A DNA stretch of 64,000 bases, taken from assembly GCA_964493785.1 (NCBI GenBank), contig CAZBPM010000002.1:62001-126000 (forward strand), given 5' to 3'. The stretch is from Hyphomicrobium_A sp964493785 (GTDB lineage: Bacteria; Pseudomonadota; Alphaproteobacteria; Rhizobiales; Hyphomicrobiaceae). The notes below the pieces were generated by a model, which ran no database searches, was not told where the DNA came from, and saw nothing but the letters and a program-made list of their open reading frames with translations. Numbering within the stretch: position 1 is the first letter of the stretch; each line of letters starts with the position of its first letter. This document shows positions 55,165 to 63,420 of this stretch, in pieces. A program made the position numbers and the translations under genes.

Positions 55165-56577
55165 TCAGAACTTGATCACCGCGCCCGTGATGATGAGGTC
55201 GAGGTCGTCGATCGGCGCATCGGCGATCGGCCCGCTGGCCGCCTGTCCGTTGAGTTCCCGCAGCTGAAGCTCACCCTCGACGTGGCGGTACGAAAAGTAG
55301 ATCAGCATGGCGGCATTATCGATGCCCTGCGCAATACCCGCGCCCCAAAGGTTCACCGCCGAATACCACTCGGCCCAACGCCCTGAACCCGTGGGGTTGA
55401 GGGCGTCGTCCTCGCCGACGGTGCGCCGCGTGCCGCCGCCGCCGTCATAGTCATAGTACTCGCCATAGATTGTCGTTTTGCCGAGGCTATTGAACTTCTT
55501 CTCGATCCCAGCCTGTGCCGCCCAGAAGAACTGGTCGTCATCAACCGCAGTACCCGCGAAGCGCCGCGTATCACTGAGGAAATCGTCGACCTTCAATCCC
55601 GTGCCGAAGCTGAGGAACGCCCCGCTCTCCTTGTGCAACAGGCTGAAAGATCCGCCGTATTGGTGGCAGGCGCTGGTGTCCTCTTCGATCAGGCCATCGA
55701 AGAGTGTTTCGTCCACCTGGGCGCCGGCGCACGATGCAATTTCCGAGCCCGACAACAGCTGCAGGAATCCAATGCCAGCCGCGAGCTCGAATCCGGAGAA
55801 CTCGGCTTCGTAGCGCAACGCTATGTCCCAGAATTCTTTCGCGGCGAGCGATGCCGACAGCATGAAGCCGTAGATCGCCGGCGACTCGTATTTGACCATG
55901 TCAAAGCCGCGCTCACCCTCGCCGGGCTGGTCCCCTCCGTCACCGATCAAACGCCGCCAGGAGATGCCGCTGTCCGTCAGGCGCCCGTTCACTGCAGAGC
56001 GCAGCAGCATGCCAAGGCCGGTGTCCTCGACGTCGGAGTATTTGGCAAACGATTCGGTTTGCGTGAGATTGCTCTCGGTGATCTTGTCAGTGGCGGCATT
56101 GCTGAGACCGACGATCAGCTTGCCCCGCTTTTTCTCCTGCAGGTACCAGGAGATGTCGCGCAAATCGAAGCCAACGTCATCGGGGTTGTCATTGCCCTTG
56201 GCGTTGAGCTGGTTGACTCGCTTGGAGTTAGCGCTGCGGATTCCGATTTCGATCTTGAAGCCGGCCTCCCAGTTTTTGTCGATCTTGGCCTTGCCCTTGA
56301 AGCCAATGCGCGTCCGTTGGTTGTCGTTCGTAACCTCGTAGACGTCGGCTTCCTTGCCGTCATACCAGCCGAGCAACGCTTGGTTGACCAGTCCGTATAC
56401 TTCGACCTTGACCTTGCGGTTGCCCTTGCGGGCGGTCGTGGCTTCCAGTTCCTCGATCCGCGCCTCGAGATCGGCGCAGCATCGGTCGAGGTCAGCCGCG
56501 ATCAAGGGAGTTACCTGTGCAGCGGTCGCCACAAGAGCGGCTGTCAGAAGCGCTGCCCGGAGTCCGCAAATCTTCAT
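55165..56577 (-). CDS. Outer-membrane porin 2 (tandem copy)
   Basis: 470 residues with the same layout as porin 1: signal peptide (KICGLRAALLTAALVATAAQ), coiled-coil block starting CCADLEARIEELEATT, a beta-barrel, and a C-terminal LDLIITGAVIKF ending in Phe. Two cysteines in the extracellular-type region (IASCAGA, TSACHQYG) may form a disulfide absent in porin 1. The barrel halves are too different for a recent copy, but the N-terminus and leader are nearly identical, as in gene families kept similar at the 5' end. Start 56577. Confidence 0.9.
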   Translation of the reverse strand: MKICGLRAALLTAALVATAAQVTPLIAADLDRCCADLEARIEELEATTARKGNRKVKVEVYGLVNQALLGWYDGKEADVYEVTNDNQRTRIGFKGKAKIDKNWEAGFKIEIGIRSANSKRVNQLNAKGNDNPDDVGFDLRDISWYLQEKKRGKLIVGLSNAATDKITESNLTQTESFAKYSDVEDTGLGMLLRSAVNGRLTDSGISWRRLIGDGGDQPGEGERGFDMVKYESPAIYGFMLSASLAAKEFWDIALRYEAEFSGFELAAGIGFLQLLSGSEIASCAGAQVDETLFDGLIEEDTSACHQYGGSFSLLHKESGAFLSFGTGLKVDDFLSDTRRFAGTAVDDDQFFWAAQAGIEKKFNSLGKTTIYGEYYDYDGGGGTRRTVGEDDALNPTGSGRWAEWYSAVNLWGAGIAQGIDNAAMLIYFSYRHVEGELQLRELNGQAASGPIADAPIDDLDLIITGAVIKF

Positions 56578-56618
56578 GTCCCGCCCCGAAATCCTTTATC
56601 GGCCCGGGGCATTAAGCC

Positions 56619-56688
56619 CTGATTCTCAAAATCGGAATGTGTCAGTCAGGTTGACTTGTCGACGTCGGTGCGTCTGCTTTATTGGACG
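56619..56688 (-). repeat. Porin leader repeat, copy 2
   Basis: Identical 29-base (56619-56647) and 16-base (56673-56688) blocks with the same 25-base spacing as copy 1, lying 42-111 bases upstream of the porin 2 start. The spacer differs in sequence, so the two blocks are under selection: promoter elements or an RNA leader. Confidence 0.8.
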
Positions 56689-56766
56689 ACTTGTATCGCC
56701 CGGCCGCGGCCAGGGTCGCGCAAATGCCGATGGATGCTGCGTTGCATCGGTACGACGACGCGGCGC

Positions 56767-58449
56767 CTATAAAGGTTCGCGGAACTTGTTGACGATCGGA
56801 TAGCGGCGATCGCGACCGAAGCTGCGCGATGAGATCTTCACGCCGGGAGGCGCCTGGCGTCGTTTGTACTCCGCAAGATAGAGCAATCGTTCGACCTGCT
56901 TTACCCGCTCGGGCGCATGGCCGCGCGCGACGATGTCGCCGAGCGGCATTTCCTTCTCGACGAGGCAACGCAAGATATCGTCGAGCTGGTCGTACGGCGG
57001 CAGGGAATCCTGATCCGTCTGATTCGGCCGCAGCTCCGCGGTGGGCACCTTGGTGATGATCGGTTCCGGTATGACCTCGCCAGCCGGCCCCTTCCCGCCC
57101 TTCGGCACATGGGCATTGCGCCAGCGCGCCAGCCGGTAGACCTCCATCTTGTAGAGATCCTTCACCGGATTGTAGCCGCCGTTCATGTCGCCGTAGAGCG
57201 TCGCGTATCCGACCGACATCTCCGACTTGTTGCCCGTCGTCAGCACCATGGCGCCGAACTTGTTGGACAGCGCCATGAGGATGATCCCGCGCGCTCGCGC
57301 CTGCAGGTTCTCCTCCGTGGTGTCGGGGTTCGTGCCGCGCAGTGCTGGTTCGAGAGCCTTCGTCAGCCCGGCGACCGCGTCCTCGATGGGAAGCGTCTCA
57401 AACGTGATGCCCAATGCCTTGGCGCAGTCGGCGGCATCGCGAATGCTGTCTTCGGATGTGTAGCGATACGGCATCATCACGCCGCGTACTCGCGCGGCCC
57501 CGAGCGCATCGACGGCAATCGCCGCCACGAGCGCACTGTCTATGCCGCCTGACAAACCCAAGAGGACGCCGGGAAAGCCGTTCTTCTCGACATAGTCGCG
57601 CACGCCGAGAACACATGCCTGATAGGCAGCAGCATCGCCTTCGTCGATGAGCGCGCGCTTCCCCGGCGCGCACACCCAACGCTCGCCCTCTCGCGACCAC
57701 TCCGTGATCACGAGTTGCTCCTCCCATGCGGGGAGCTGCACCGCTAGGCTGTGATCGGCATTGAGGACGAACGAAGCGCCATCGAAGACCAACTCGTCCT
57801 GGCCGCCGATCTGGTTGAGATAGACGAGCGGCAGGCCGCTTTCGGCAACGCGCGCAACGGCGACGTTCATGCGCACATCCGGCTTGGTCCAGTCGAAGGG
57901 GGACCCGTTGGGCGAGATCAGCATTTCTGCGCCGGTCTCCGCGAGGCATTCCACCACCTCGCTGCCCCAGATGTCCTCGCAGATCGGAACACCGATGCGC
58001 ACGCCGCGGCAGTTGATAGGGCCGGGCAAGGCGCCCGCTGCAAAGACGCGCTTTTCGTCAAACACGCCGTAATTCGGCAGGTCGACCTTGAACCTCACCG
58101 CCTCGACCGCCCCGTTGTCGATCAGGACCGCGGCGTTGTAGACGCGCCCGCCGTCGGGCCAGATCGTCCCCGTCAGCACCGCCGGCCCATCGCCGAGACT
58201 CTTTGCCAGGGTCTCGACCGCGGCTCGCGCTGCCGCCGCGAAAGCAGGCTTGAGGACCAGATCCTCGGGAGGATAGCCGGTGACGAATAGCTCCGGAAAG
58301 ACCACGAGATCGGCGCCCAGGCCGGCTGCACGCGCATGGATCTCGTGCAGTTTGGCGAGGTTGCCGTCGATGTCGCCGACGATGGGGTTCGCCTGCGCGA
58401 GCGCAATTTTGAATGAGGAGGGCACGGCATCTGCCTGGGGAGCGTTCAT
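56767..58449 (-). CDS. nadE: Glutamine-dependent NAD+ synthase
   Basis: A 560-residue bifunctional NadE. The N-terminal nitrilase-type glutaminase (about 12-270) has the catalytic triad E53 (FPELFVTGYP), K121 (FKVDLPNYGVF) and C157 (VPICEDIW). The C-terminal synthetase (about 285-560) has the ATP PP-loop LGLSGGIDSALVAAI and the TTGNKSEMSVGYATLYGD segment. It converts deamido-NAD to NAD with glutamine as the ammonia donor. Start ATG 58449; a TTG lies just before it. Confidence 0.97.
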   Translation of the reverse strand: MNAPQADAVPSSFKIALAQANPIVGDIDGNLAKLHEIHARAAGLGADLVVFPELFVTGYPPEDLVLKPAFAAAARAAVETLAKSLGDGPAVLTGTIWPDGGRVYNAAVLIDNGAVEAVRFKVDLPNYGVFDEKRVFAAGALPGPINCRGVRIGVPICEDIWGSEVVECLAETGAEMLISPNGSPFDWTKPDVRMNVAVARVAESGLPLVYLNQIGGQDELVFDGASFVLNADHSLAVQLPAWEEQLVITEWSREGERWVCAPGKRALIDEGDAAAYQACVLGVRDYVEKNGFPGVLLGLSGGIDSALVAAIAVDALGAARVRGVMMPYRYTSEDSIRDAADCAKALGITFETLPIEDAVAGLTKALEPALRGTNPDTTEENLQARARGIILMALSNKFGAMVLTTGNKSEMSVGYATLYGDMNGGYNPVKDLYKMEVYRLARWRNAHVPKGGKGPAGEVIPEPIITKVPTAELRPNQTDQDSLPPYDQLDDILRCLVEKEMPLGDIVARGHAPERVKQVERLLYLAEYKRRQAPPGVKISSRSFGRDRRYPIVNKFREPL

Positions 58450-58587
58450 GCGCAAGATTTAGGGCGGCGCACGGGCCGGGTCCAGCGACAACCGGTCGCT
58501 CGACTTCCGTCCGGCTGGACCGCGTCCCCCGTCGGCCTTAATCGTCGTAGGGCGCCGTCTGCTGCTCGTTCCGGCCTGGGGTCTTAG

Positions 58588-59541
58588 GTGCTGTCCCTCA
58601 TCACCATCGTCGCGCCGATCTTTGCGCTCATCCTGTGCGGCTACCTGGCGCGGCGCTGGGATTCGATCGGCGCCGCCGCCGTCTCCGAGCTGAACAAGTT
58701 CGTCGTTTACCTCGCGCTTCCCGCACTCCTGTTCGACGTCATGGCGAACGCGAGCTGGCACGACCTCTGGCAACCCGGCTTCGTGATCGCGTTCGGCCTG
58801 GCCATCGGCGCGCTTTTCTATCTCACCGTCATCGTCAGCGTCGCGGTCGGACGACCACTGGCCGCGGCCGGGGTCGATGGCCTGCTCGGCTCCTACGCGA
58901 ACACCGCGTACATGGGCTTTCCACTGTTCCTCACGCTCTACGGGCAGGAGGGGATGGTGCCGGTGACCATCGCCTCAATCCTCACGGTCTGCGTGCTTTT
59001 CGCCTCTGCGATCGTGCTGGTCGAGACCGGCACCCAGAAGGAGGCGCATCCGCTGCGGCTCGCAGCGAAGGTCGCGGGTGCCGTCGCGCGCAATCCGCTC
59101 ATCATCGCGCCCGTTGCCGGGGTCCTTTACAACGCCACCGGTCTCCCCGTGCCGGTGGCGCTGGAGACATTTCTAAAACTGCTCGGAGGCGCGGCAAGTC
59201 CGGCGGCGCTGGTGGTCATCGGCCTATTCCTCGCCGGCCCGCGGCCGGTGTCGCCCAAAGAGCTATGGACCGCCAGCGGTCTCGCCGCGATCAAGTTGCT
59301 GGTCCACCCGGCGCTGGCGTGGAGTCTCGCCGCGCTGTTGTCCGTCCCACCTCGCCTCGCCGTCATGGCGACGCTGCTGGCGGCTTTGCCAACGGGAACC
59401 GGACCCTTCATGCTGGCAGAGTTCTACCGGCAGCCGGTCGCCGTGACGTCCGCAGTCATCCTCATGTCGACGCTGGGTTCGCTCATCACCCTGCCGCTCG
59501 TCATGTGGCTTCTGGGCATCGAAGCCATGCCCCGGCCCTGA
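58588..59541 (+). CDS. AEC family transporter
   Basis: A 317-residue membrane protein of the auxin efflux carrier (AEC) family, about ten helices in two similar halves. The first helix IVAPIFALILCGYLARRW and the SYANTAYMGFPLFLTLYG crossover with the conserved Asn-Pro-type turn are family traits; the second half has NPLIIAPVAGVLYNATGLPV. Bacterial members move dicarboxylates or malate. The start is GTG at 58588. Its start is divergent from nadE. Confidence 0.9.
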   Translation: MLSLITIVAPIFALILCGYLARRWDSIGAAAVSELNKFVVYLALPALLFDVMANASWHDLWQPGFVIAFGLAIGALFYLTVIVSVAVGRPLAAAGVDGLLGSYANTAYMGFPLFLTLYGQEGMVPVTIASILTVCVLFASAIVLVETGTQKEAHPLRLAAKVAGAVARNPLIIAPVAGVLYNATGLPVPVALETFLKLLGGAASPAALVVIGLFLAGPRPVSPKELWTASGLAAIKLLVHPALAWSLAALLSVPPRLAVMATLLAALPTGTGPFMLAEFYRQPVAVTSAVILMSTLGSLITLPLVMWLLGIEAMPRP

Positions 59542-59550
59542 CGTCACCCG

Positions 59551-60180
59551 CTAAGCCCATACGCGTCCCGAACGGGGGGTGTCGATCTGATAGTCGGTCG
59601 CCTTGCTGGTAAAAAAGCCGGCGCCGAACGCGCGGGCCTGCGCCAGCGGATCGGCTGGGTCACGTGCGATCTCGCCGCGCGCGTTGCCGTGCCCATGGAC
59701 CACTCCGGCGAAGTCGCACCGCGTATAGCGGCAATACTCCTGGACCTGGTGCACGATCCCCGCACCAACCGTTGGAAACGTCTCCTCGGACGCGAGTGCC
59801 AATCCGACGCGCTTGCCCATGAGGCGGTTTACGACGTTTGCCGACTGCGGATAGGACGCTGCGACGTAACAGAACATGCGATCGAAGAATGCCTTGGCCT
59901 GTGCCGACATCCCGTACCAGTAGACGGGAGTCGCGAGGATCAATCCCTGCGCCGGCAGAACCTGTTCGAGAAACGTCTGGCGAAAGCCGTCGTCGATGCC
60001 ACACTCGCCGTCCGGGCGCCGGCATGTCCGGCAGTCGCGCAGAAAAGTTAAAACCACGGCATCGGCGAATACCAACTCTGCGCCGTGCCCTGCGTTCGAC
60101 AGGCCATCGGCGACGGCCCGCGCCAATGCTGCCGAATTCCCGTCGCGCCGGGCACTGCCGCAGACAATTAGAGCTTTCAT
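59551..60180 (-). CDS. NAD(P)H-dependent flavodoxin-fold oxidoreductase
   Basis: 209 residues with a flavodoxin-like fold. The FMN phosphate loop CGSARRDGNSAALARAV is at the start; ATPVYWYGMSAQAKAFFDRM binds the FMN ring side. The CRTCRRPDGECGIDDGF segment, with three cysteines, is typical of the iron-sulfur flavoprotein-like or NADPH-dependent FMN reductase group. AAGGAG precedes the ATG at 60180. It is divergent from the HxlR regulator, a common pair in which the regulator controls the reductase in response to quinones or aldehydes. Confidence 0.92.
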   Translation of the reverse strand: MKALIVCGSARRDGNSAALARAVADGLSNAGHGAELVFADAVVLTFLRDCRTCRRPDGECGIDDGFRQTFLEQVLPAQGLILATPVYWYGMSAQAKAFFDRMFCYVAASYPQSANVVNRLMGKRVGLALASEETFPTVGAGIVHQVQEYCRYTRCDFAGVVHGHGNARGEIARDPADPLAQARAFGAGFFTSKATDYQIDTPRSGRVWA

Positions 60181-60240
60181 GAGGCGTTTCTCCTTGGCGG
60201 AACCGACCATGGCGCGTTAGATCACTGACTGGCAAGTACA

Positions 60241-60252
60241 CACCTTTTGGTG
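60241..60252. promoter_or_regulatory. Candidate HxlR operator
   Basis: CACC-TTTT-GGTG (60241-60252) lies in the 86-base gap between the divergent reductase and HxlR genes, within the larger imperfect dyad AAGTACACACC...GGTGCCTAT. HxlR-type regulators usually bind such gaps. The match to a known consensus is weak. Confidence 0.35.
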
Positions 60253-60266
60253 CCTATAGGAGCGTC

Positions 60267-60659
60267 ATGGCCAAGGGCCGGAAGCCCGCCCCCAGCGTCT
60301 TCGATGAGACATGCTCGGCGCGCCACGCACTCGAGCTCATTGCTGGGAAATGGGCGATGCTGATCATCACGGCGTTGGCGGAAAGCCCGCATCGCAACGG
60401 CGCCCTAATGCGCCGCGTCGGCGGAATCTCGCAGAAAATGCTGACGCAGACTCTGCGCGAGCTGGAGCGCAGCGGCTTGGTGCTTCGCCAGGATCACAAA
60501 AGCGTGCCTCCGCATGTGGAGTATCGCCTGAGCGCGCTCGGGCGATCGCTCGCAACGTGCCTGCTGGAACTCGATCGCTGGGCGGAGCGGAGCTTCCCCG
60601 CTCTCGACGCCGCGCGCGAGCGCTTCGACGCTGCTCAGCGCCGGCAGCGACGGACCTAA
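60267..60659 (+). CDS. HxlR family transcriptional regulator
   Basis: A 130-residue winged-helix regulator of the HxlR/MarR-like type. Seen: the hallmark HALELIAGKWAMLIITALAE, helix GISQKMLTQTLRELERSGLV and the wing VPPHVEYRLSALGRSL. One cysteine near the start (DETCSARHAL) sits where redox- or electrophile-sensing members such as HypR have theirs. AGGAG lies four bases before the ATG. It probably controls the divergent flavodoxin-fold reductase. Confidence 0.95.
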   Translation: MAKGRKPAPSVFDETCSARHALELIAGKWAMLIITALAESPHRNGALMRRVGGISQKMLTQTLRELERSGLVLRQDHKSVPPHVEYRLSALGRSLATCLLELDRWAERSFPALDAARERFDAAQRRQRRT

Positions 60660-60672
60660 CAGCCCGCGCTCG

Positions 60673-62073
60673 TCAGCCGACTGCTGTCAACGGTGCTGGC
60701 CCGCGGCCGGCTTCCTCGCGCTCTTGCTTCAGCCGCTCGGCGATGAGGAAAGCAAGCTCGAGGGCCTGATCGGCGTTGAGGCGCGGATCGCACAGGGTGT
60801 CGTAGCGATCCTTCAGCTGCGCCTCGGAGATGTTTGCCGCTGCGCCGCCGATGCACTCGGTGACGGGCGAGCCCGTCATCTCGACATGAATGCCGCCGGC
60901 ATAGGTGCCTTCGGCGCGGTGCACGTCGAAGAAGGCCTCCGCCTCCTTGAGGATGCGGTCGAAGGGTCGCGTCTTGAAGCCATTGGCGGCGCTGATCGTG
61001 TTGCCGTGCATCGGATCGCACGACCACACCACCTCACGCCCATCGCGCTTCACGGCGCGCACCAGCGCCGGAAGATGCTTCTCCACCTTGTCGGAGCCGA
61101 AGCGGCAGATCAGCGTCAGGCGGCCGGGCTCGTCGGTGGGGTTGAGGATGTCGATGAGGCGAAGCAGGCCATCGGCGTCCAGCGACGGTCCTACCTTCAC
61201 GCCAATCGGATTGCGGATGCCGCGCAGGAACTCGACGTGCGCGTGATCGGGCTGACGCGTGCGGTCGCCGATCCACAGCATGTGACCGGACGTTGCATAG
61301 GGTGCGTGGGTTCCGCCCGCCTCGTCACGGCGCACGAGCGCCTGCTCGTAGCCGAGCAACAGCGCCTCGTGGCTGGTGTAGAAGGTGGTGCGGCCGAGCG
61401 CCGGCACGGTCTGGTCGGTGATGCCGCACGAGCGCATGAACTGCAGCGCCGTCTGGATCTGCTCGCCCATCTCCCGGTACTTCTTGCCGAACGGGCTCTT
61501 GTTCTCGAAGTCGAGCAGCCAGCGCAGCACGTTGTCGAGGCTGGCATAGCCGCCTTCGGAGAACGCGCGCAGCAGGTTCAGCGTCGCCGCTGACTGGCGG
61601 TACGCCTGGAGCTGGCGATTGGGGTCGGGGATGCGCTCGGCCTCGGTGAAGCTGCCGCCGTTGATGATGTCGCCGCGATAGCTGGGCAGTTCGACACCGT
61701 CCCGCGTCTCGGTCGGCGACGAGCGCGGCTTGGCGAACTGGCCCGCCACGCGCCCGACCTTCACAACCGGAATGCCGCCGGAATAGGTCAGCACGACCGC
61801 CATCTGCAGGAAGACGCGGAACAGTTCGCGGATGTGGTTGGCGCTGTGCTCGGAGAAGCTCTCGGCGCAATCGCCGCCCTGCAGCAGGAAGGCGTTACCC
61901 GCCGCGACGTCGGCCAGCGAACGCTTCAGCTTGTCGGCCTCACCGGCGAAGACCAGCGGCGGGAAGGAGGCGATCTTCGCCTCGACGTCAGCCAGGACCG
62001 CCTTATCCGGGTAGTCCGGCACCTGAACGATCGGTTTTGACCGCCAGCTGTCCGGGGACCATGTAGACGCCAT
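60673..62073 (-). CDS. 3-deoxy-7-phosphoheptulonate synthase, class II
   Basis: A 466-residue DAHP synthase of the plant-like class II, first enzyme of the shikimate pathway, joining phosphoenolpyruvate and erythrose 4-phosphate. Motifs: FLLQGGDCAESFSEHSANHI, LPSYRGDIING, IGDRTRQPDHAHVEFLRGIR, IGVKVGPSLDADGL and VVWSCDPMHGNTI, all as in the class, which does not need the N-terminal ACT-type loop of class I. Start at 62073. It is divergent from the YbdK-like gene. Confidence 0.96.
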   Translation of the reverse strand: MASTWSPDSWRSKPIVQVPDYPDKAVLADVEAKIASFPPLVFAGEADKLKRSLADVAAGNAFLLQGGDCAESFSEHSANHIRELFRVFLQMAVVLTYSGGIPVVKVGRVAGQFAKPRSSPTETRDGVELPSYRGDIINGGSFTEAERIPDPNRQLQAYRQSAATLNLLRAFSEGGYASLDNVLRWLLDFENKSPFGKKYREMGEQIQTALQFMRSCGITDQTVPALGRTTFYTSHEALLLGYEQALVRRDEAGGTHAPYATSGHMLWIGDRTRQPDHAHVEFLRGIRNPIGVKVGPSLDADGLLRLIDILNPTDEPGRLTLICRFGSDKVEKHLPALVRAVKRDGREVVWSCDPMHGNTISAANGFKTRPFDRILKEAEAFFDVHRAEGTYAGGIHVEMTGSPVTECIGGAAANISEAQLKDRYDTLCDPRLNADQALELAFLIAERLKQEREEAGRGPAPLTAVG

Positions 62074-62147
62074 TTATCATCACTCCGTCGCCGCCTTCCC
62101 GCCACCGGCAGTGAGGCCGGAACGGTAACGCAAGCGCATTGTTTTAG

Positions 62148-62160
62148 AGGCATTATGCCT
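62148..62160. promoter_or_regulatory. Palindrome between DAHP synthase and YbdK-like genes
   Basis: AGGCATTATGCCT is a 13-base palindrome around a single central base in the 173-base divergent gap, 75 bases from the DAHP synthase start. It could be an operator for either gene. No known regulator matched. Confidence 0.3.
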
Positions 62161-62246
62161 TTTACAGCAGCATATAAGCCACCTCGGCCCGCGTGGCCAG
62201 CACCCCCTGGGGGTCGGAAGGTTGCATAAATCAGGGGGCTAAGCCA

Positions 62247-63380
62247 ATGGGCGTCAGGGAGCCAACATTCACCTTCGGCATTGAGGAGGAGTACCACCTC
62301 GTCGATCTGGAGAGCCGGGGTTTTGCCTCGGCCCCAGCCTCGCTGATGAAGGCGTGCGAGGATGCCCTGGGCAAGCAGGTAGCGCCGGAATTCTTTCGCT
62401 CGCAGATCGAGATAGGCACCAGCGTCCTCAAGGATTTCAAGGCTGCGCGACAGGAGTTGGCCGGCCTACGGCGGACCATTGCGGAAATTTCAGGCACCTA
62501 CGCCATGGCGCCTATCGCTGCATCAACGCACCCCTTCGCCGACCGGTCGACCCTGGAGACGACCCCCAAGGCCCGGTACCAGTCCCTCGCGAAGGACTTT
62601 GGCGGCATAGGCCGGCGCCTCGCCATCTGCGGCATGCATGTCCACGTTGGCATCGAGGATGACGACCTGCGTATCGACCTGATGAACCAGGTCCGCTACT
62701 TCCTCCCCCACCTGCTGATGCTTTCGACCTCCTCCCCCTTCTGGCAGGGCGAGGACACCGGCCTCAAAAGCTACCGCCTCGCAGTCTTCCACGAGCTGCC
62801 CCGGACCGGCCTGCCGCAGCGCTTCGAGAGCTACGCCGAGTACCAGCGCACCGTCGATGTTCTGGTTCGCAACAAGGTGATCGAGGACTCGACCAAGATC
62901 TGGTGGGACCTGCGGCCCTCGGGCAAGTTCCCGACGCTGGAGATGCGCGTCACCGACGTCTGCACCCGCATCGACGATGCCATCGCCATAGCCGCGCTCT
63001 ACGCCTGCACGCTGCGCATGCTGTGGCGGCTTCGCTCATCCAACCAGAAGTGGCGCTCCTATCCCGCCTTCCTCATCGAGGAGAACCGCTGGCGCGCCCA
63101 GCGCTATGGGGTGCAGGAAACCCTGTTCGATTTCGGCAAGGGTACGCTCGTGCCCTTCGCAACGCTGATCGACGAGTTGATCGACCTCATCTCCGACGAC
63201 GCTGCAGCGCTCGGCTGCGAGCGCGAGGTCAAGCACGCGCTGAACATAGCCACCGGCGGCACGAGCGCCGACCGGCAGGTTGCCTGCTATGAGAAGCTGC
63301 TTGCCCAAGGCGCCAGCGTCGATGACGCGCTCATCGGCGTCGTCGACCACCTCATCGCCGAAACCGTCGCCGGCACGTGA
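62247..63380 (+). CDS. Carboxylate-amine ligase, YbdK/GCS2 family
   Basis: 377 residues of the glutamate-cysteine ligase 2 family. YbdK of E. coli has weak gamma-glutamylcysteine ligase activity, so the true substrate here is uncertain. Seen: the start TFTFGIEEEYHLVDLESRGF (metal/ATP-binding acidic cluster), the MHVHVGI segment, TLEMRVTDVCTRIDDAIAIA and the C-terminal ALNIATGGTSADRQV. AGGGGG lies upstream of the ATG at 62247. It is divergent from the DAHP synthase gene. Confidence 0.92.
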   Translation: MGVREPTFTFGIEEEYHLVDLESRGFASAPASLMKACEDALGKQVAPEFFRSQIEIGTSVLKDFKAARQELAGLRRTIAEISGTYAMAPIAASTHPFADRSTLETTPKARYQSLAKDFGGIGRRLAICGMHVHVGIEDDDLRIDLMNQVRYFLPHLLMLSTSSPFWQGEDTGLKSYRLAVFHELPRTGLPQRFESYAEYQRTVDVLVRNKVIEDSTKIWWDLRPSGKFPTLEMRVTDVCTRIDDAIAIAALYACTLRMLWRLRSSNQKWRSYPAFLIEENRWRAQRYGVQETLFDFGKGTLVPFATLIDELIDLISDDAAALGCEREVKHALNIATGGTSADRQVACYEKLLAQGASVDDALIGVVDHLIAETVAGT

Positions 63381-63420
63381 TATCCGCCAAGGTCACAACA
63401 GAGTCGCGCCGGAGCACAAC

